A stretch of DNA of 64,000 nt. It comes from Sediminicola sp. (GTDB lineage: Bacteria; Bacteroidota; Bacteroidia; Flavobacteriales; Flavobacteriaceae). The notes under the pieces are model-generated. The model saw nothing but the letters and a program-made list of their open reading frames with translations. It had not been told where the DNA came from and did not search any database. Below are positions 45,601-55,169 of the stretch, piece after piece. Made by a program: the position numbers and the translations under genes. Positions within the stretch are counted from its first letter, which is position 1. The number at the start of each line of letters is the position of its first letter. Where the stretch lies: contig JAHEND010000034.1 of NCBI GenBank assembly GCA_024643325.1, positions 93,269 to 157,268 of the forward strand, read 5' to 3'.

Positions 45601-46224
45601 ATTTCTGTTGAAATCAACTAGAGCATTACAAAGAAGATACATGTCTAAATCGCCATCTCCATCATAATCAAAAAAAGTAGATTGAACGGAATAACTTGAG
45701 TCAGCTAAGCCCCACAACGAAGCCTGTTCTTCAAATTGTAATTCCCCTGCTAGGATTCCTTTGTTTATGAATAAAAGATTAGCTCTTTGTTGATCTGTTG
45801 ACCCTCTAGGTCCGCCTTTACTCACATATATATCTTTCCAGCCATCTTGATTGATATCAACAACTGTTACTCCATTGGACCAATCTGTAGTACCCGTATG
45901 TGAGATTTCTGTGATATCTTTATAGTTCCAGTCTCCTAAGTTTTTATAGAGTTTATTACTTACCATATTACCGGTAAAGTAGATATCTTGAAGACCGTCG
46001 TTGTCAAAATCAGCAACTGCTACACCAGCGCCATTAAACATATATTCGAAATCGAGAACAACGAGCTCACCATCGATATTTAATTTATTATTAAAAGTTA
46101 CACCTGTATCAGATGAAGAGTGCTTATTGAACATTATATTGGAATAATCATTATCGCACGATAAAATCAGTACCCCAAAAGCCATTAAGACTATAGTTTT
46201 GTTAAAAAAAAATTCAACATTCAT
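42697..46224 (-). CDS. Giant FG-GAP/VCBS repeat lipoprotein with ASPIC/UnbV domain (copy A)
   Basis: 1175 aa, same architecture as copy B: lipobox LSC (LILSCDND), FG-GAP loops (VADFDNDGLQDIYFTG, TVVDINQDGWKDIYVSKG), ASPIC/UnbV (LHFGLGKVQQLDSLKVVWPNG at about 570), and a second propeller (TAADYDKDGDLDLFIGG). Repeats and length align with copy B, but many positions differ, so the duplication is old and both copies have been kept. It follows susD after a strong hairpin at 46247-46290, implying lower expression than susCD. Confidence 0.88.
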   Translation of the reverse strand: MNVEFFFNKTIVLMAFGVLILSCDNDYSNIMFNKHSSSDTGVTFNNKLNIDGELVVLDFEYMFNGAGVAVADFDNDGLQDIYFTGNMVSNKLYKNLGDWNYKDITEISHTGTTDWSNGVTVVDINQDGWKDIYVSKGGPRGSTDQQRANLLFINKGILAGELQFEEQASLWGLADSSYSVQSTFFDYDGDGDLDMYLLCNALVDFNRNTSRPKDRNGKAPSKDKLFRNDGPSTNGQITFTDVSRSAGILIEGFGLGVEICDINLDGWLDLYVSNDFLTDDLLYVNQKDGTFKNLISDYFKHLTFNGMGNDIADINNDGLMDVVVLDMLPPDNKRWKLTMMGNNYDEHENGLSYGYQPQYIRNTLQINNGNGSFSELGQLAGIAATEWSWGPLIADFDNDGLSDLFITNGYRQDITNLDFMVYSNHALTMGSVEANKEARIKELNKFPGIKVHNYLFKNNGDLQFEDISNASGFDQPTYSNGLAYADLDNDGDLDLVINNIDDPAGLYENMNPTGIDNHFLRVQLQGNPSNRDALGAKVSLYYENQVLTKMQTPTRGYLSSVEHTLHFGLGKVQQLDSLKVVWPNGTQQIVKDLMIDQLITLTYSEAELVPSMRTKKHNNQLFEAIELEGVEFKHEEDYFVDFKTQPLLPHMHSKNGPGIAVADVNGDQLEDFYIGGASGQQGALFIQQPNHSFKTLPQGDLMQEAMGSLFFDADNDGDQDLYSVGGGVAFEKDELYSDYLYENDGQGIFSKIDGSFEFSSSGSIVTAADYDKDGDLDLFIGGRVIPGDYPLAPESVLLKNNSSKGNIEFDRDDQAVNKVFASMGMVTSALWTDFNNDSWIDLIITGEFMEIRFFENQKGTLKEVTNQTGLNNTFGWWNSITGGDFDNDGDIDYLVGNLGLNSRYRCSAEEPLRVYSKDFDKNGKIDPIMCYYIDGENQITHSRNDLIDQISSIRGRFRTYTDYANSSFEESFSKNELKDAYVVKSETFASSYIENLGGGKFKLTALPQFAQVAPIYGMITGDYNNDGDLDVLAVGNFFSGEVFNGRYDASIGWLMLGDGTGKFSYEKSAKSGFYVQDDAKGLANVYVGDQEFVVVGINNDKPKIFIYDRSEYQSYQAKDQDVGVILTFKDGRTQKREFYYGSGYLSSPSRRLMYDDKFSSIKVLNNTGVELEIIQ

Positions 46225-46246
46225 GATGATTAATTTAGAAGCAGAT

Positions 46247-46290
46247 AAAACAAGAGTCCAGCCGAGTATTCGGCCAGTTACTCTTGTTTT
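46247..46290 (-). terminator. Intercistronic hairpin between susD and the FG-GAP genes
   Basis: AAAACAAGAGT and ACTCTTGTTTT form an 11-bp outer stem; CCGA/TCGG forms an inner stem. It is followed by T's on both strands. Placed 39 bp after the susD stop, it probably reduces read-through so that SusC and SusD outnumber downstream proteins. Confidence 0.75.
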
Positions 46291-46328
46291 ATTAAATTAA
46301 TTATTCAACTGTCTTTTAACAGTTATTA

Positions 46329-47861
46329 TTAATAACCACTATTTTGAATTAATAGTCCATTAGAACGTTCAATTTCAGAAAGAGGAAATGGAAACACATT
46401 GTAATTGTCATTCCATGCTGATCCGAAAACTGAAGCTCCAATTCCCCATCTTGTGATATCAAACCATCGGTGTGGTTCAAAGGCAAGTTCAACTCTTTTT
46501 TCTTGCATCATTGCCTCCATTAAATCAGTTCCAGGTGCTAAATCAGCTAATCCTGCTCTATTTCGGATATCGTTAATTTGTTGTTCTGCGATAGTAGCAT
46601 TTCCTCCTTGAATTAAGGCTTCCGCATAAAGTAACTTTAACTCAGCAAAACGGAACCAACGCTCATTGTCAAAATCAGCTTGACCATTTGAAGCATGATT
46701 ACCACTAACGGTATTATTAGGTCCTCTATATTTTTTTAAGGTATAGTTAGTTTCAGACCAAGAAGTATCATAAGGAAGAACGTATTGTCCACCTCCATCA
46801 TAGGTGTAATATGTATCCCCATCTTGGTATAATACAGCACTCTTTCTAACATCTCCATCTTCAAAAGCTTCTACCAATGATTGAGTTGGAGCCCACCAAC
46901 CTAGTTTTCCAGCTGGAGCTCCATTGGAAGCATCCCAGTACCATCCTCTACCTATACCTTGAGAAGCTTTAAAATCTTCAGAGTGCGTATCATCAAATAC
47001 CCATAAGTTATCATCAGAAAAAGGACCTCCATATTGAATTTCAAAGATTGACTCAGCGTTATTTTCTTTAGCATAGTTGAAGTTGTCCTCATAATTATCC
47101 ATTAATCGATATTGCCCATTATTTACAACTTCTTCAAAAGCTGCGATGGCAGCAGGCCAATCTTCTTTCCAAACGTTTACTTTACCAATAAAGGATTTCG
47201 CTGCCCAAGAAGTTGCTCTACCTGTATTCAAATTATCCCATGAAGCTGGTAGTCCAATCGCTGCGTCAGAAAAATCAGATAAAATTGCTGCAAAAAGATC
47301 TGTTTTTGATGAATTTGGCAAAGCCTGACCTTCAATTCCTTGAACAATTTCTAGCGCTAAAGGTGGTGTTCCAAACATTTTCATTGCCTGGAAATGAAAC
47401 CATCCTCTTAAGAATTTAGCTTCTGCTTCTAAAACTGATTTATCTTCAGAAGACAACTCATTATCACCACCTAATCTATCTAGCACTAAATTTGCTCTAT
47501 AAATCCCTTCATAAATTTGAGTATATACAGCTGCAAAAGGAACATCTGACGACCTTAACATTAGGTTATCAATATCTCTCGACTTTTGATCAGCATTGGA
47601 ACCTGCTGCTACATCATCTGTAATTACCATAGAAACTTTCCAAAACTCTCCCATCTCTCCCATAGTTTCTGTTGAAGTTCCCCAGAAATCTTGCATTGAT
47701 GAGTAGGAAGCAAAAATTGCTCCATCAAAATCAGCTCTTGATTTATAGAATGTGTCTGTTGTTAACCTATCTAATGGTTGAAGATCTAATTCATCTGAAC
47801 ACGAAGTTAAAACCAAACTTAAGAGGCAAAGACTCGTGCATATATTTAATATTCTTTTCAT
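46329..47861 (-). CDS. SusD/RagB-family nutrient-binding lipoprotein
   Basis: 510 aa. Lipobox LTSC near 18-21, then the family opening DELDLQPLDRLTTDTFYKSRADF. Helical TPR-like stretches follow (AEAKFLRGWFHFQAMKMFGTPPLALE; RWFRFAELKLLYAEALIQGG) and the C-terminal MMQEKRVELAFEPHRWFDITRWG signature. It caps the SusC barrel and binds the oligosaccharide at the cell surface. Encoded 27 bp after susC. The nearby GH36 suggests an alpha-galactoside ligand. Confidence 0.95.
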   Translation of the reverse strand: MKRILNICTSLCLLSLVLTSCSDELDLQPLDRLTTDTFYKSRADFDGAIFASYSSMQDFWGTSTETMGEMGEFWKVSMVITDDVAAGSNADQKSRDIDNLMLRSSDVPFAAVYTQIYEGIYRANLVLDRLGGDNELSSEDKSVLEAEAKFLRGWFHFQAMKMFGTPPLALEIVQGIEGQALPNSSKTDLFAAILSDFSDAAIGLPASWDNLNTGRATSWAAKSFIGKVNVWKEDWPAAIAAFEEVVNNGQYRLMDNYEDNFNYAKENNAESIFEIQYGGPFSDDNLWVFDDTHSEDFKASQGIGRGWYWDASNGAPAGKLGWWAPTQSLVEAFEDGDVRKSAVLYQDGDTYYTYDGGGQYVLPYDTSWSETNYTLKKYRGPNNTVSGNHASNGQADFDNERWFRFAELKLLYAEALIQGGNATIAEQQINDIRNRAGLADLAPGTDLMEAMMQEKRVELAFEPHRWFDITRWGIGASVFGSAWNDNYNVFPFPLSEIERSNGLLIQNSGY

Positions 47862-47888
47862 AATTATTAATGTATAATTTTTGATTTA

Positions 47889-50800
47889 TTAAAAGTTTAC
47901 AGTCCAACCTAATTGAACAATTCTTGGTAGTGGTGAAGCACCACCATCTTGACCTGTAGCTAAAGTGAAGTCACCTTTTTGAAAGCTTTGAGTTCTACCC
48001 ACTTCTGGATCATATCCTGAATATTTGGTAAATGTTGCTAAGTTTTGAACACCGATATAGAACCTCATTCCACTTACCAAACCATTATTCCATTTAGAAA
48101 GCTTTTCAGAATTAACTCTGTATCCTAAAGAAATATTTTGAATTCTCAAGTAGTCAGCATCTTCGATCCATCGATCAGAATAACGATTGTTTTGATTTGG
48201 ATCACCTGCAGTTAGTCTAGGACTTGAACTTGAATTTGTAGTTCCCTCAGTAGTCCAACGATTTAATATTTGTGTACTAAAGTTTCCTGTACCTGTCATT
48301 CCTTCTAATGCAATTCTTGAAGAATTATAAATTTGCTTATCTCCAACACCTCTTAGATTAACAGCAAAATCAAATCCTTTGTAATCAGCATTAAATGACA
48401 ATCCATAAAAGTATCCAGGAAATGGAGAGCCAAGTACAGTTCTATCATTAGCATCTACAATACCATCATTATTGATATCTACGAAACGAATATCTCCAGG
48501 CGAAGGAGTTCCATTTACATCAGGAACAGCAGCAGCTACTTCTGCTTGATTTTGATATAATCCATCAGTAACATATCCGTAAAAGTGACCCAAGCTTTCG
48601 CCCACAACTGTTCTATGTGTTGAACGTCCTCCAATTCCACTTATAATTGACGGAATAGCTCCTAAATCTGTTACTTCATTTTTAACTGTAGTAATATTTC
48701 CTCCGATACTATAGTTGAAGTCATTAATGCTATTAGCATAATTAAATGAAAATTCAATCCCTGAATTCTTGATTTGACCAATATTAGCATCCGTTGGTAA
48801 AAAGAATCCAGATACATATGGCAATGGAACACCAATTAAAACGTCATCAGTCGTTTTGTTGTAATAATCAAAAATACCGGTTAATTTCTCTCCAAATAGA
48901 CTAAAATCAACACCGAGATCAAATTGCGTACTCGTCTCCCATTTAAGGCCAGAATTCGCAAAAGTGGTTGGAGCAGGAGCTGTTATAGAAGTTTGTCCAT
49001 CACCAACTACGTAACGCACATTGTTATCGATTGATGGTAAATACGCAAAGTTCAAACCAGTAAATTGATTACCAGATTGTCCCCAACCAGCTCTGAATTT
49101 GATTTCGTCAAATGCAGATTCTTCTGGAAAGAATTCTTCATCTGAAAGTCTCCATCCTAAGGAAACAGACGGGAAAATTTGTTCTCTATTTCCAGGTGCA
49201 AATCTAGATGTAGCATCACGACGTACGTTAGCTGTTACTAGATATTTACTTTTGTAGTTGTAAGTCATACGACCAATCCAACCCTGTAAAGCCCATAAAT
49301 CAGCCTCGTTACCACCAGAAACAGTTGTTCCTGTTGAAGCAAAATTATCGTTAAATAAGTTTCTTCCTTGAAGTCTTAATTTGTCATAACGGAATTTAGT
49401 TTGTTCAAACCCAAATAACACACCAAGGTTATGAGCTCCATTAAATGTTTTGTCGTATTGAAGGGTTGCAGCAGAAGTTAAAGTTAACTCAATAGGTCGT
49501 TCAGAAACCAATAAAGAAGAACCTGCTCCACCATTTAATGACTGTAAGTCATCAGTAAACCAATCACCTACCCCAACGTTGTAATCAATACCAAGAGATG
49601 TTCTTGCTTTTAATCCTTCAGCAAGATTTACTTCTCCATAAAAATTACCCAATACTTTTCTGGTTTGAATTGTCGTTTTAGTATAACGTTCATCTGTTCT
49701 GTACAAATAGTTGGTTGTATTTGCATTGCTTACAGTTGACGGATTAATATAGTTATACCCTAATGGTCCATCTCCATAAGGTTGATAAAACGGTGCATTT
49801 CTAGCAGAATTAAAGGCTGCATAAATTGCACTTTCTGATTGAACTAATCGATCCGTTTGACTAATTAAAAGAGATTCTCCAAATTTAAAGACACCAGCTT
49901 TTATATCTGAATTAGCTTTAAATGAAACTCTTGAAAATTCTTGTGCACGCTCAATACCTTCTTGATCCAAATATCCAGCGGAGATAAAATAATTTGCATT
50001 TTCATTTCCACCATTAACATTAACATTGTGATTTTGAACAAAACCTTGTCTAAAAATTAAGCTTTGCCAATCAATTGTTTCACTTCCGTTAAATTGCGAA
50101 AAATCATTTCCCAATAAGCCTTGAACAGCAATATATTGATCCGTATCTAACACATCTATCTGACTTCTTACTGATGCAAAAGAGGTATAACCATCATAAG
50201 TAACTTTAGCCTCTCCAGATTTTCCTCTCTTAGTGGTCACAATAATTACACCATTAGCTGCTCTAGCCCCATAAATTGCAGTAGAAGCAGCATCTTTTAA
50301 TACTGATATCGATTCAATATCATTAGGATTTAATCCTGCTAAAGGATTAGAATCTGTTGTTGAAGATGTGTTTACTGTAATATTAGTCGTTTGAACAATA
50401 GGCACACCATCAATTACCCATAAAGGATCATTAACTCCTGGAGTACCAACACCTCTAATACGAACACTAATAGGAGCTCCTGGATCACCACTTCTATTAG
50501 TAATGTTTACACCTGGAAGTGTTCCTGCTAATGCCTGATCTGGGCTTGTAATTGGTTTTTCTGAAAAAGCAGAAGCATTAATAGTTGCTACAGAACCTGT
50601 AAGGTCTGCTTTTCTTTGTGTACCATATCCAACTACCACAATCTCCTGTAGCAATTCAGCGTCTTCTTCAAGCGTCACATTAATGACAACTTGACCATTA
50701 ATTTCAACTTCTTGTGTTGAATATCCAATATAAGAAAACACAAGAATATTTGATCCTTCTGGAACTTCTAAAGAAAATACTCCATCGAAATCTGCAACAG

Positions 50801-50984
50801 CTCCGACAGAAATTCCCTTTACAGATACACTGGCACCACTCAACGGAATTTGAGCAGCATCAGTTATCGTCCCCGAGACTCTAATCTGAGCGTTCATTAT
50901 TTGTGCTCCAAATACAAGAGCAAAGAGCGCAAGAAATAAATTCCTTTGGAGTCTTAATTGAAAATACATTAGTTTCATAATCAT
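47889..50984 (-). CDS. SusC/RagA-family TonB-linked outer-membrane transporter
   Basis: 1031 aa. Signal peptide to about residue 32 (QIMNAQ), CarboxypepD_reg-like domain (IRVSGTITDAAQIPLSGAS), TonB box region (ELLQEIVVVGYGTQRKADLTGS), plug with the SusC signature (VLKDAASTAIYGARAANGVIIV), then a beta-barrel ending ...QLGWTVNF. It imports oligosaccharides through the outer membrane using TonB energy, with the SusD lid encoded next. The first gene of the minus-strand locus. ATG at 50978 (MKLMYF) is an equally possible start. Confidence 0.95.
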   Translation of the reverse strand: MIMKLMYFQLRLQRNLFLALFALVFGAQIMNAQIRVSGTITDAAQIPLSGASVSVKGISVGAVADFDGVFSLEVPEGSNILVFSYIGYSTQEVEINGQVVINVTLEEDAELLQEIVVVGYGTQRKADLTGSVATINASAFSEKPITSPDQALAGTLPGVNITNRSGDPGAPISVRIRGVGTPGVNDPLWVIDGVPIVQTTNITVNTSSTTDSNPLAGLNPNDIESISVLKDAASTAIYGARAANGVIIVTTKRGKSGEAKVTYDGYTSFASVRSQIDVLDTDQYIAVQGLLGNDFSQFNGSETIDWQSLIFRQGFVQNHNVNVNGGNENANYFISAGYLDQEGIERAQEFSRVSFKANSDIKAGVFKFGESLLISQTDRLVQSESAIYAAFNSARNAPFYQPYGDGPLGYNYINPSTVSNANTTNYLYRTDERYTKTTIQTRKVLGNFYGEVNLAEGLKARTSLGIDYNVGVGDWFTDDLQSLNGGAGSSLLVSERPIELTLTSAATLQYDKTFNGAHNLGVLFGFEQTKFRYDKLRLQGRNLFNDNFASTGTTVSGGNEADLWALQGWIGRMTYNYKSKYLVTANVRRDATSRFAPGNREQIFPSVSLGWRLSDEEFFPEESAFDEIKFRAGWGQSGNQFTGLNFAYLPSIDNNVRYVVGDGQTSITAPAPTTFANSGLKWETSTQFDLGVDFSLFGEKLTGIFDYYNKTTDDVLIGVPLPYVSGFFLPTDANIGQIKNSGIEFSFNYANSINDFNYSIGGNITTVKNEVTDLGAIPSIISGIGGRSTHRTVVGESLGHFYGYVTDGLYQNQAEVAAAVPDVNGTPSPGDIRFVDINNDGIVDANDRTVLGSPFPGYFYGLSFNADYKGFDFAVNLRGVGDKQIYNSSRIALEGMTGTGNFSTQILNRWTTEGTTNSSSSPRLTAGDPNQNNRYSDRWIEDADYLRIQNISLGYRVNSEKLSKWNNGLVSGMRFYIGVQNLATFTKYSGYDPEVGRTQSFQKGDFTLATGQDGGASPLPRIVQLGWTVNF

Positions 50985-51075
50985 AATTAAATGTTTGTAA
51001 ATAGTTAATAATTAGACATTTCTAGCTGCACTAGCTTTTAAATATTGTTCGATAATTAGCAGTTGTAAGTCTAAT

Positions 51076-51114
51076 TAAAAAGCCTCCCATCTCGCGAGTA
51101 CAAGACGGAAGGCA
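51076..51114 (-). terminator. Terminator downstream of the DoxX-like gene
   Basis: On the minus strand GCCTTCCGTCTTG pairs imperfectly with CGAGATGGGAGGC around a small loop, followed by TTTTT. It separates the DoxX-like gene from susC, so susC has its own promoter in 50985-51075. Confidence 0.65.
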
Positions 51115-51257
51115 GAAAATCAACTAAACTATTTTACAAATATTAATTACATAGTTTTGTGATGGGACAAAATTGTACCAAGTTCCAAGTTGAACAAAAT
51201 CATTCACCATTATTGACAAATAAGTAGTCACTCTATTTTTTAAGGCTTTAACTCTCA

Positions 51258-51689
51258 TTATTCAACTAACTTTATTTGAGTTTTATACGATGAATAGAGT
51301 GTCATTAAGGCACTGACTAGAATCAGATTCTTAAGAATATATTGACCTACTAAGGTCAATTGGAAAGGTGCTGCATTAAAGCATTCACCAGGAAATATAA
51401 AAAGTGGAGAAAAAGTAAATACCATATGAATAATGGCAACTTTCACAACGTTCTTAGTTTGAATATTTATTAAAAGTAAACCTCCAATTAATGTTTCCCA
51501 CACAGCCAATAGAAGAAATGATACAGACGAAGGAATCAATCCACAGGTAAGAATATCTATGGTATTTTTAGCTAATGTTTCAGCAGGACTTAAACTAGGG
51601 AATAATTTTAAAGCCCCAAACCACATATATATCAATCCGATGCTTGTCTCAAGCATGCGGAGTTTTGAAAGTCTTCGTTTAAAAATCAT
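51258..51689 (-). CDS. DoxX-like small membrane protein
   Basis: 143 aa with four hydrophobic segments. The N-terminal LETSIGLIYMWFGALKLFPSLSPAE matches the DoxX/DoxD-like pattern (helix with conserved G, F and K near the first membrane exit). Function in the family is mostly unknown. It stands alone between susC and the sensor regulator with 300 bp on each side, so it is probably an independent unit inside the island. Confidence 0.7.
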   Translation of the reverse strand: MIFKRRLSKLRMLETSIGLIYMWFGALKLFPSLSPAETLAKNTIDILTCGLIPSSVSFLLLAVWETLIGGLLLINIQTKNVVKVAIIHMVFTFSPLFIFPGECFNAAPFQLTLVGQYILKNLILVSALMTLYSSYKTQIKLVE

Positions 51690-51994
51690 ATAAAGTTAGA
51701 TTCAACCCTACAACCCGTCAATAGGTTTAATTGTTTGTTTTCTAAAGCAATATTAAACTAAGACCTCAACGATTTGATTTTGTGATGTATCAATTGAATT
51801 CAAAATTGTAGAACTGTATTAAATAATACCACAAATAACTGTCTTACAATTAATTAACTCCAAAAAACTACTTTGTAGAATTATATGATCTAAGAAATTG
51901 TTACACCATAAGTATAAAATTGTATCCTAGAAATGCTTAGTATAAGCAAATTGTAAACTTTCATAGGATACTGCTGTACTGGTGTAATGAAAAA

Positions 51995-54748
51995 TTAAGA
52001 ATTATACGCTCCGTTGTCTCTAAACGAGCTTGGAGATACCTTGTATTTTGATTTAAAACTAGTAGAAAAATAATTTGGAGTTGAGAAACCTACTGCATAA
52101 GCAATTTCAGATATGGTCAACTGTGTTTCTTTTAACAGGTTCTTCCCTTTTTCAAGTCTGACCATTAAAATATAGTCACTGACACTCACATCCATAATTG
52201 CCTTCATCTTTCTATAAAGTTGCACTCTTGAAATATGAAGTAAACCTGCAAGACTCTCTACAGAGAAATTTGAATTATCTATATTATCTTCTATATATTT
52301 ATTGACATTTGCAACAAATTCTTGATCTAATGAACCAAAATTAGATTTGTTTTTGATCGCATGTAGATTATTGACAAAATAATAGCGAAGCTTTTCTCTA
52401 TTATAAATTAGTGTTTTAATGGATTGTGATAGTATAGAAAAACTAAATGGCTTTGTCAAATACAAATCGGCACCTGACTCAAGTCCCTTTATATAAGACT
52501 CTTTATTATCCATAGCTGTAAGGATAATAGTTGGGATATGAGAAGTTCTTAAATCATTCTTTAAAAAAGCGCAAATTTCAAACCCTGACTTCTCGGGCAA
52601 GTTTACATCAAATATCATAAGATCAGGTATTACTTTTAAAGCTAACTCTATAACATCATAACCATCAGATGATATCACATAATAATTGGATGACAATTTA
52701 CTCATCAGAAATTTATTAAGGTCAGGATTGTCTTCAACAATTAAAATTGTAAAGGATTCCTTATCAGATGTATTGACATTAACTTCAAAACGATCTTCAC
52801 TTTCAACATCAAAATCAATAGGATCAACATGAACAAGATCTGTTTGGTCAATTATCTGTTCCGGCTCTAAATGATAAATATCTTTTTTTAGCATGATGGT
52901 GAATTCAGATCCATTTTTAGACTTAACGTCTATAGAACCTTTGTGCATTTCAACAAACCTCTTAGAAAGGTGCAATCCAATTCCAGAACTGTTTTTAGTA
53001 TTATTAGAGCCTTGATAATAGACTTTAAATACATTTTCAAGTTCTTCACTAGGAATCCCTATTCCTGAATCGATAAAGTGAATCTCAACCTCATCTAATT
53101 TAGGTTGATCCTCGATGTGTATAGAAATTGTTCCATTATTCGGTGTGAATTTAAAAGCATTAGATAATAAATTAAAGTATACCTTATCCATTAAATTTCT
53201 ATCAATATAGACCGATAACTCTTCATTGTCTGAAGTTAAATTAAACTTAATATTTTTTCTATAAGCTTCATTTTCAAAATCCTTATATATTCCTTTAGAA
53301 AACGCATACAAGTTTGTTTTTGAAGCTCTTAGATTAAAAGTCTCTCCTTCAATTTTTCTAAAGTCGAGTAATTGATTAATCATTCTCAACAAACGCTTAG
53401 AATTTTTATAAATTAACCCTAATTCATCAAGTAATTTATGGTCTCGAATAACTTTCTTTTCACTTAGAGATTCTGTAGAAGATAATATTAAGGTTAGTGG
53501 TGTCTTAAATTCGTGAGATAAGCCTGTAAAGAAGTTAATTTTAGCTTCGTTACTTTTTTTGACTTCTTTAGCAATCTTTTTGATGTCTTTACTTTGCTTT
53601 CGAATCTTTTTGTTGTTCAATTCTAATTCCTTTTTCTTGCTTCTTAATACTGAACTTGAATAAATACTATAAATTGAAAGAATAAGTATTAATCCTAAAA
53701 AGACTACAAGCAATCGAATTAAATTTCTCTGAGAAGAGTAGGTACTCTCTAATTCAGCTAGTTTGGTTTGTTGAACTTCAATATCTTTAACATGATCCTC
53801 AATTTTTGAAAATTGATTCCCCATAATATCAGCATTCAAAGAATCTATTAAAATAGTGTTTAAACTTAGGTTTCTTGGCACATTCTCACCATTTAATAGT
53901 TGTTTAGCTACTCGAATGGCCTCTTGTCCACCTGTGGGATATAGTATTGAAGCAGCAAGAATATTATCTTTTACTAAACTAATTCCTCTACCCTCTATAT
54001 TTAAGCCATCAACGCCGATAAACTTTATATTATTTTTTTTGTTCACTTGCTGAGAAATTTCATAAGCTTCCTTGGCAAGTGCATCATTAAAAGCGAAAAA
54101 AAAGTCAATTTCAGGATGCTTCTCAAAGGTATTTCGAACAACCTCACGATGATTATCAAATTCAGTAGCTAAAATACGTGTGGTTATCTTAATATTAGGG
54201 TAACCAAGTAATGCATTGTTAAAACCTTTACTTCGCTCATACCCTACTGATGTTTCTGGACTCACATAAAGTTCTACAACATTTGCATTGGCATTGGAAG
54301 AAGAAAGTATATGTTTAGCTGCCAATTCTCCCACATGATAATTATCTGCTCCTATATAGGTATTGTATTTATCAGTTTTAGCTTTACGATCAATTAAGAT
54401 TACAGGAATTTCTTTCTTATGAGCCTTTTCTAAAGAAGGTACAATTAAATCAGCATCTAATGGAGAAACAATGATTAAATCAAAATCATTGTCTATCATG
54501 TATTCCACATTAGCTATTTGAAGCTTAGCATCAATATCAGCTTCAAAAATTTCTAAATCAATTTCTGAATTTAATGCTGCTTCAACCCTCATTGAATTGA
54601 CCATAGACTTACGCCACAAATCATTGTCAAAACAATTAGCAAATCCAATTCTGTAGCGATTCTCATGAACTTCTTCACAGGAGAGGCTGATAAGCACAAA
54701 ACTCAGTAAAACTAAATTCACTAAATGATTCAATTTATTTGTTTTCAT
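51995..54748 (-). CDS. Hybrid two-component regulator with sugar-binding periplasmic sensor domain
   Basis: 917 aa from the ATG at 54748. Order: lipobox-like SLSC at 24; LacI/RbsB-type periplasmic binding domain (30-315, YRIGFANCFDNDLWRKSM, IGVDGLN); membrane segment 343-363; coiled coil; HisKA with H412 (SHEFKTPLTL); HATPase (N530 in LLSNAFKF, GIGIP); receiver with D714 (MIFDVNLP) and K766; AraC-type HTH (820-912). It senses a sugar outside and binds DNA inside, all in one chain, so it is the obvious regulator of the susCD/GH36 genes. A start at 54886 would add 46 residues ahead of the signal. Confidence 0.94.
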   Translation of the reverse strand: MKTNKLNHLVNLVLLSFVLISLSCEEVHENRYRIGFANCFDNDLWRKSMVNSMRVEAALNSEIDLEIFEADIDAKLQIANVEYMIDNDFDLIIVSPLDADLIVPSLEKAHKKEIPVILIDRKAKTDKYNTYIGADNYHVGELAAKHILSSSNANANVVELYVSPETSVGYERSKGFNNALLGYPNIKITTRILATEFDNHREVVRNTFEKHPEIDFFFAFNDALAKEAYEISQQVNKKNNIKFIGVDGLNIEGRGISLVKDNILAASILYPTGGQEAIRVAKQLLNGENVPRNLSLNTILIDSLNADIMGNQFSKIEDHVKDIEVQQTKLAELESTYSSQRNLIRLLVVFLGLILILSIYSIYSSSVLRSKKKELELNNKKIRKQSKDIKKIAKEVKKSNEAKINFFTGLSHEFKTPLTLILSSTESLSEKKVIRDHKLLDELGLIYKNSKRLLRMINQLLDFRKIEGETFNLRASKTNLYAFSKGIYKDFENEAYRKNIKFNLTSDNEELSVYIDRNLMDKVYFNLLSNAFKFTPNNGTISIHIEDQPKLDEVEIHFIDSGIGIPSEELENVFKVYYQGSNNTKNSSGIGLHLSKRFVEMHKGSIDVKSKNGSEFTIMLKKDIYHLEPEQIIDQTDLVHVDPIDFDVESEDRFEVNVNTSDKESFTILIVEDNPDLNKFLMSKLSSNYYVISSDGYDVIELALKVIPDLMIFDVNLPEKSGFEICAFLKNDLRTSHIPTIILTAMDNKESYIKGLESGADLYLTKPFSFSILSQSIKTLIYNREKLRYYFVNNLHAIKNKSNFGSLDQEFVANVNKYIEDNIDNSNFSVESLAGLLHISRVQLYRKMKAIMDVSVSDYILMVRLEKGKNLLKETQLTISEIAYAVGFSTPNYFSTSFKSKYKVSPSSFRDNGAYNS

Positions 54749-55140
54749 ACATTTAATATATGAAATATATTTACTAATCATTTTTTCATTACAGTTTAAA
54801 TTAACTTTCGAATACAAATAATAAAAATACGTATCTGGAAAAGGTTCATTCTTTAGAGTAAACCTCAGAATAAGGTTTAAAACCATTGTGATTTAACCTT
54901 TTTAGACATCAGGATACTAGGAGATGAAACCATAAATATGATTTCAGGAGAAAACATTGGATCAAAAACACGATTTTTGATTTATTGCAGTTGTAATTAA
55001 TGCGAATATAGATAGTTTGTAAGTTTTCACTAATCAAATATACCTTTAAAGGAATTGCTAAGGCGGTAGTAATCCTCATATTTTAATATCCTCAAATTCA
55101 ATAATAACTTACAATCTTAATTAAGTTAATTATTAACATT
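54749..55140. other. Intergenic region upstream of the sensor regulator
   Basis: About 390 bp of AT-rich sequence. It must hold the promoter of the sensor regulator (minus strand). I see no ORF, RNA or strong repeat in it. Confidence 0.5.
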
Positions 55141-55169
55141 AAAAGACCAAAGCTATGATTCCCTGGTCT
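55141..55169 (-). terminator. Terminator downstream of galE
   Basis: On the minus strand AGACCA and TGGTCT form a 6-bp stem with a 14-base loop, followed by TTTTAAT. It begins 31 bp after the galE stop. Confidence 0.6.

Noticed and set aside
39162..46224. Assembly duplication of one FG-GAP gene
   Set aside because: The two proteins differ at many positions along their whole length and in the signal peptide; they are true paralogues.
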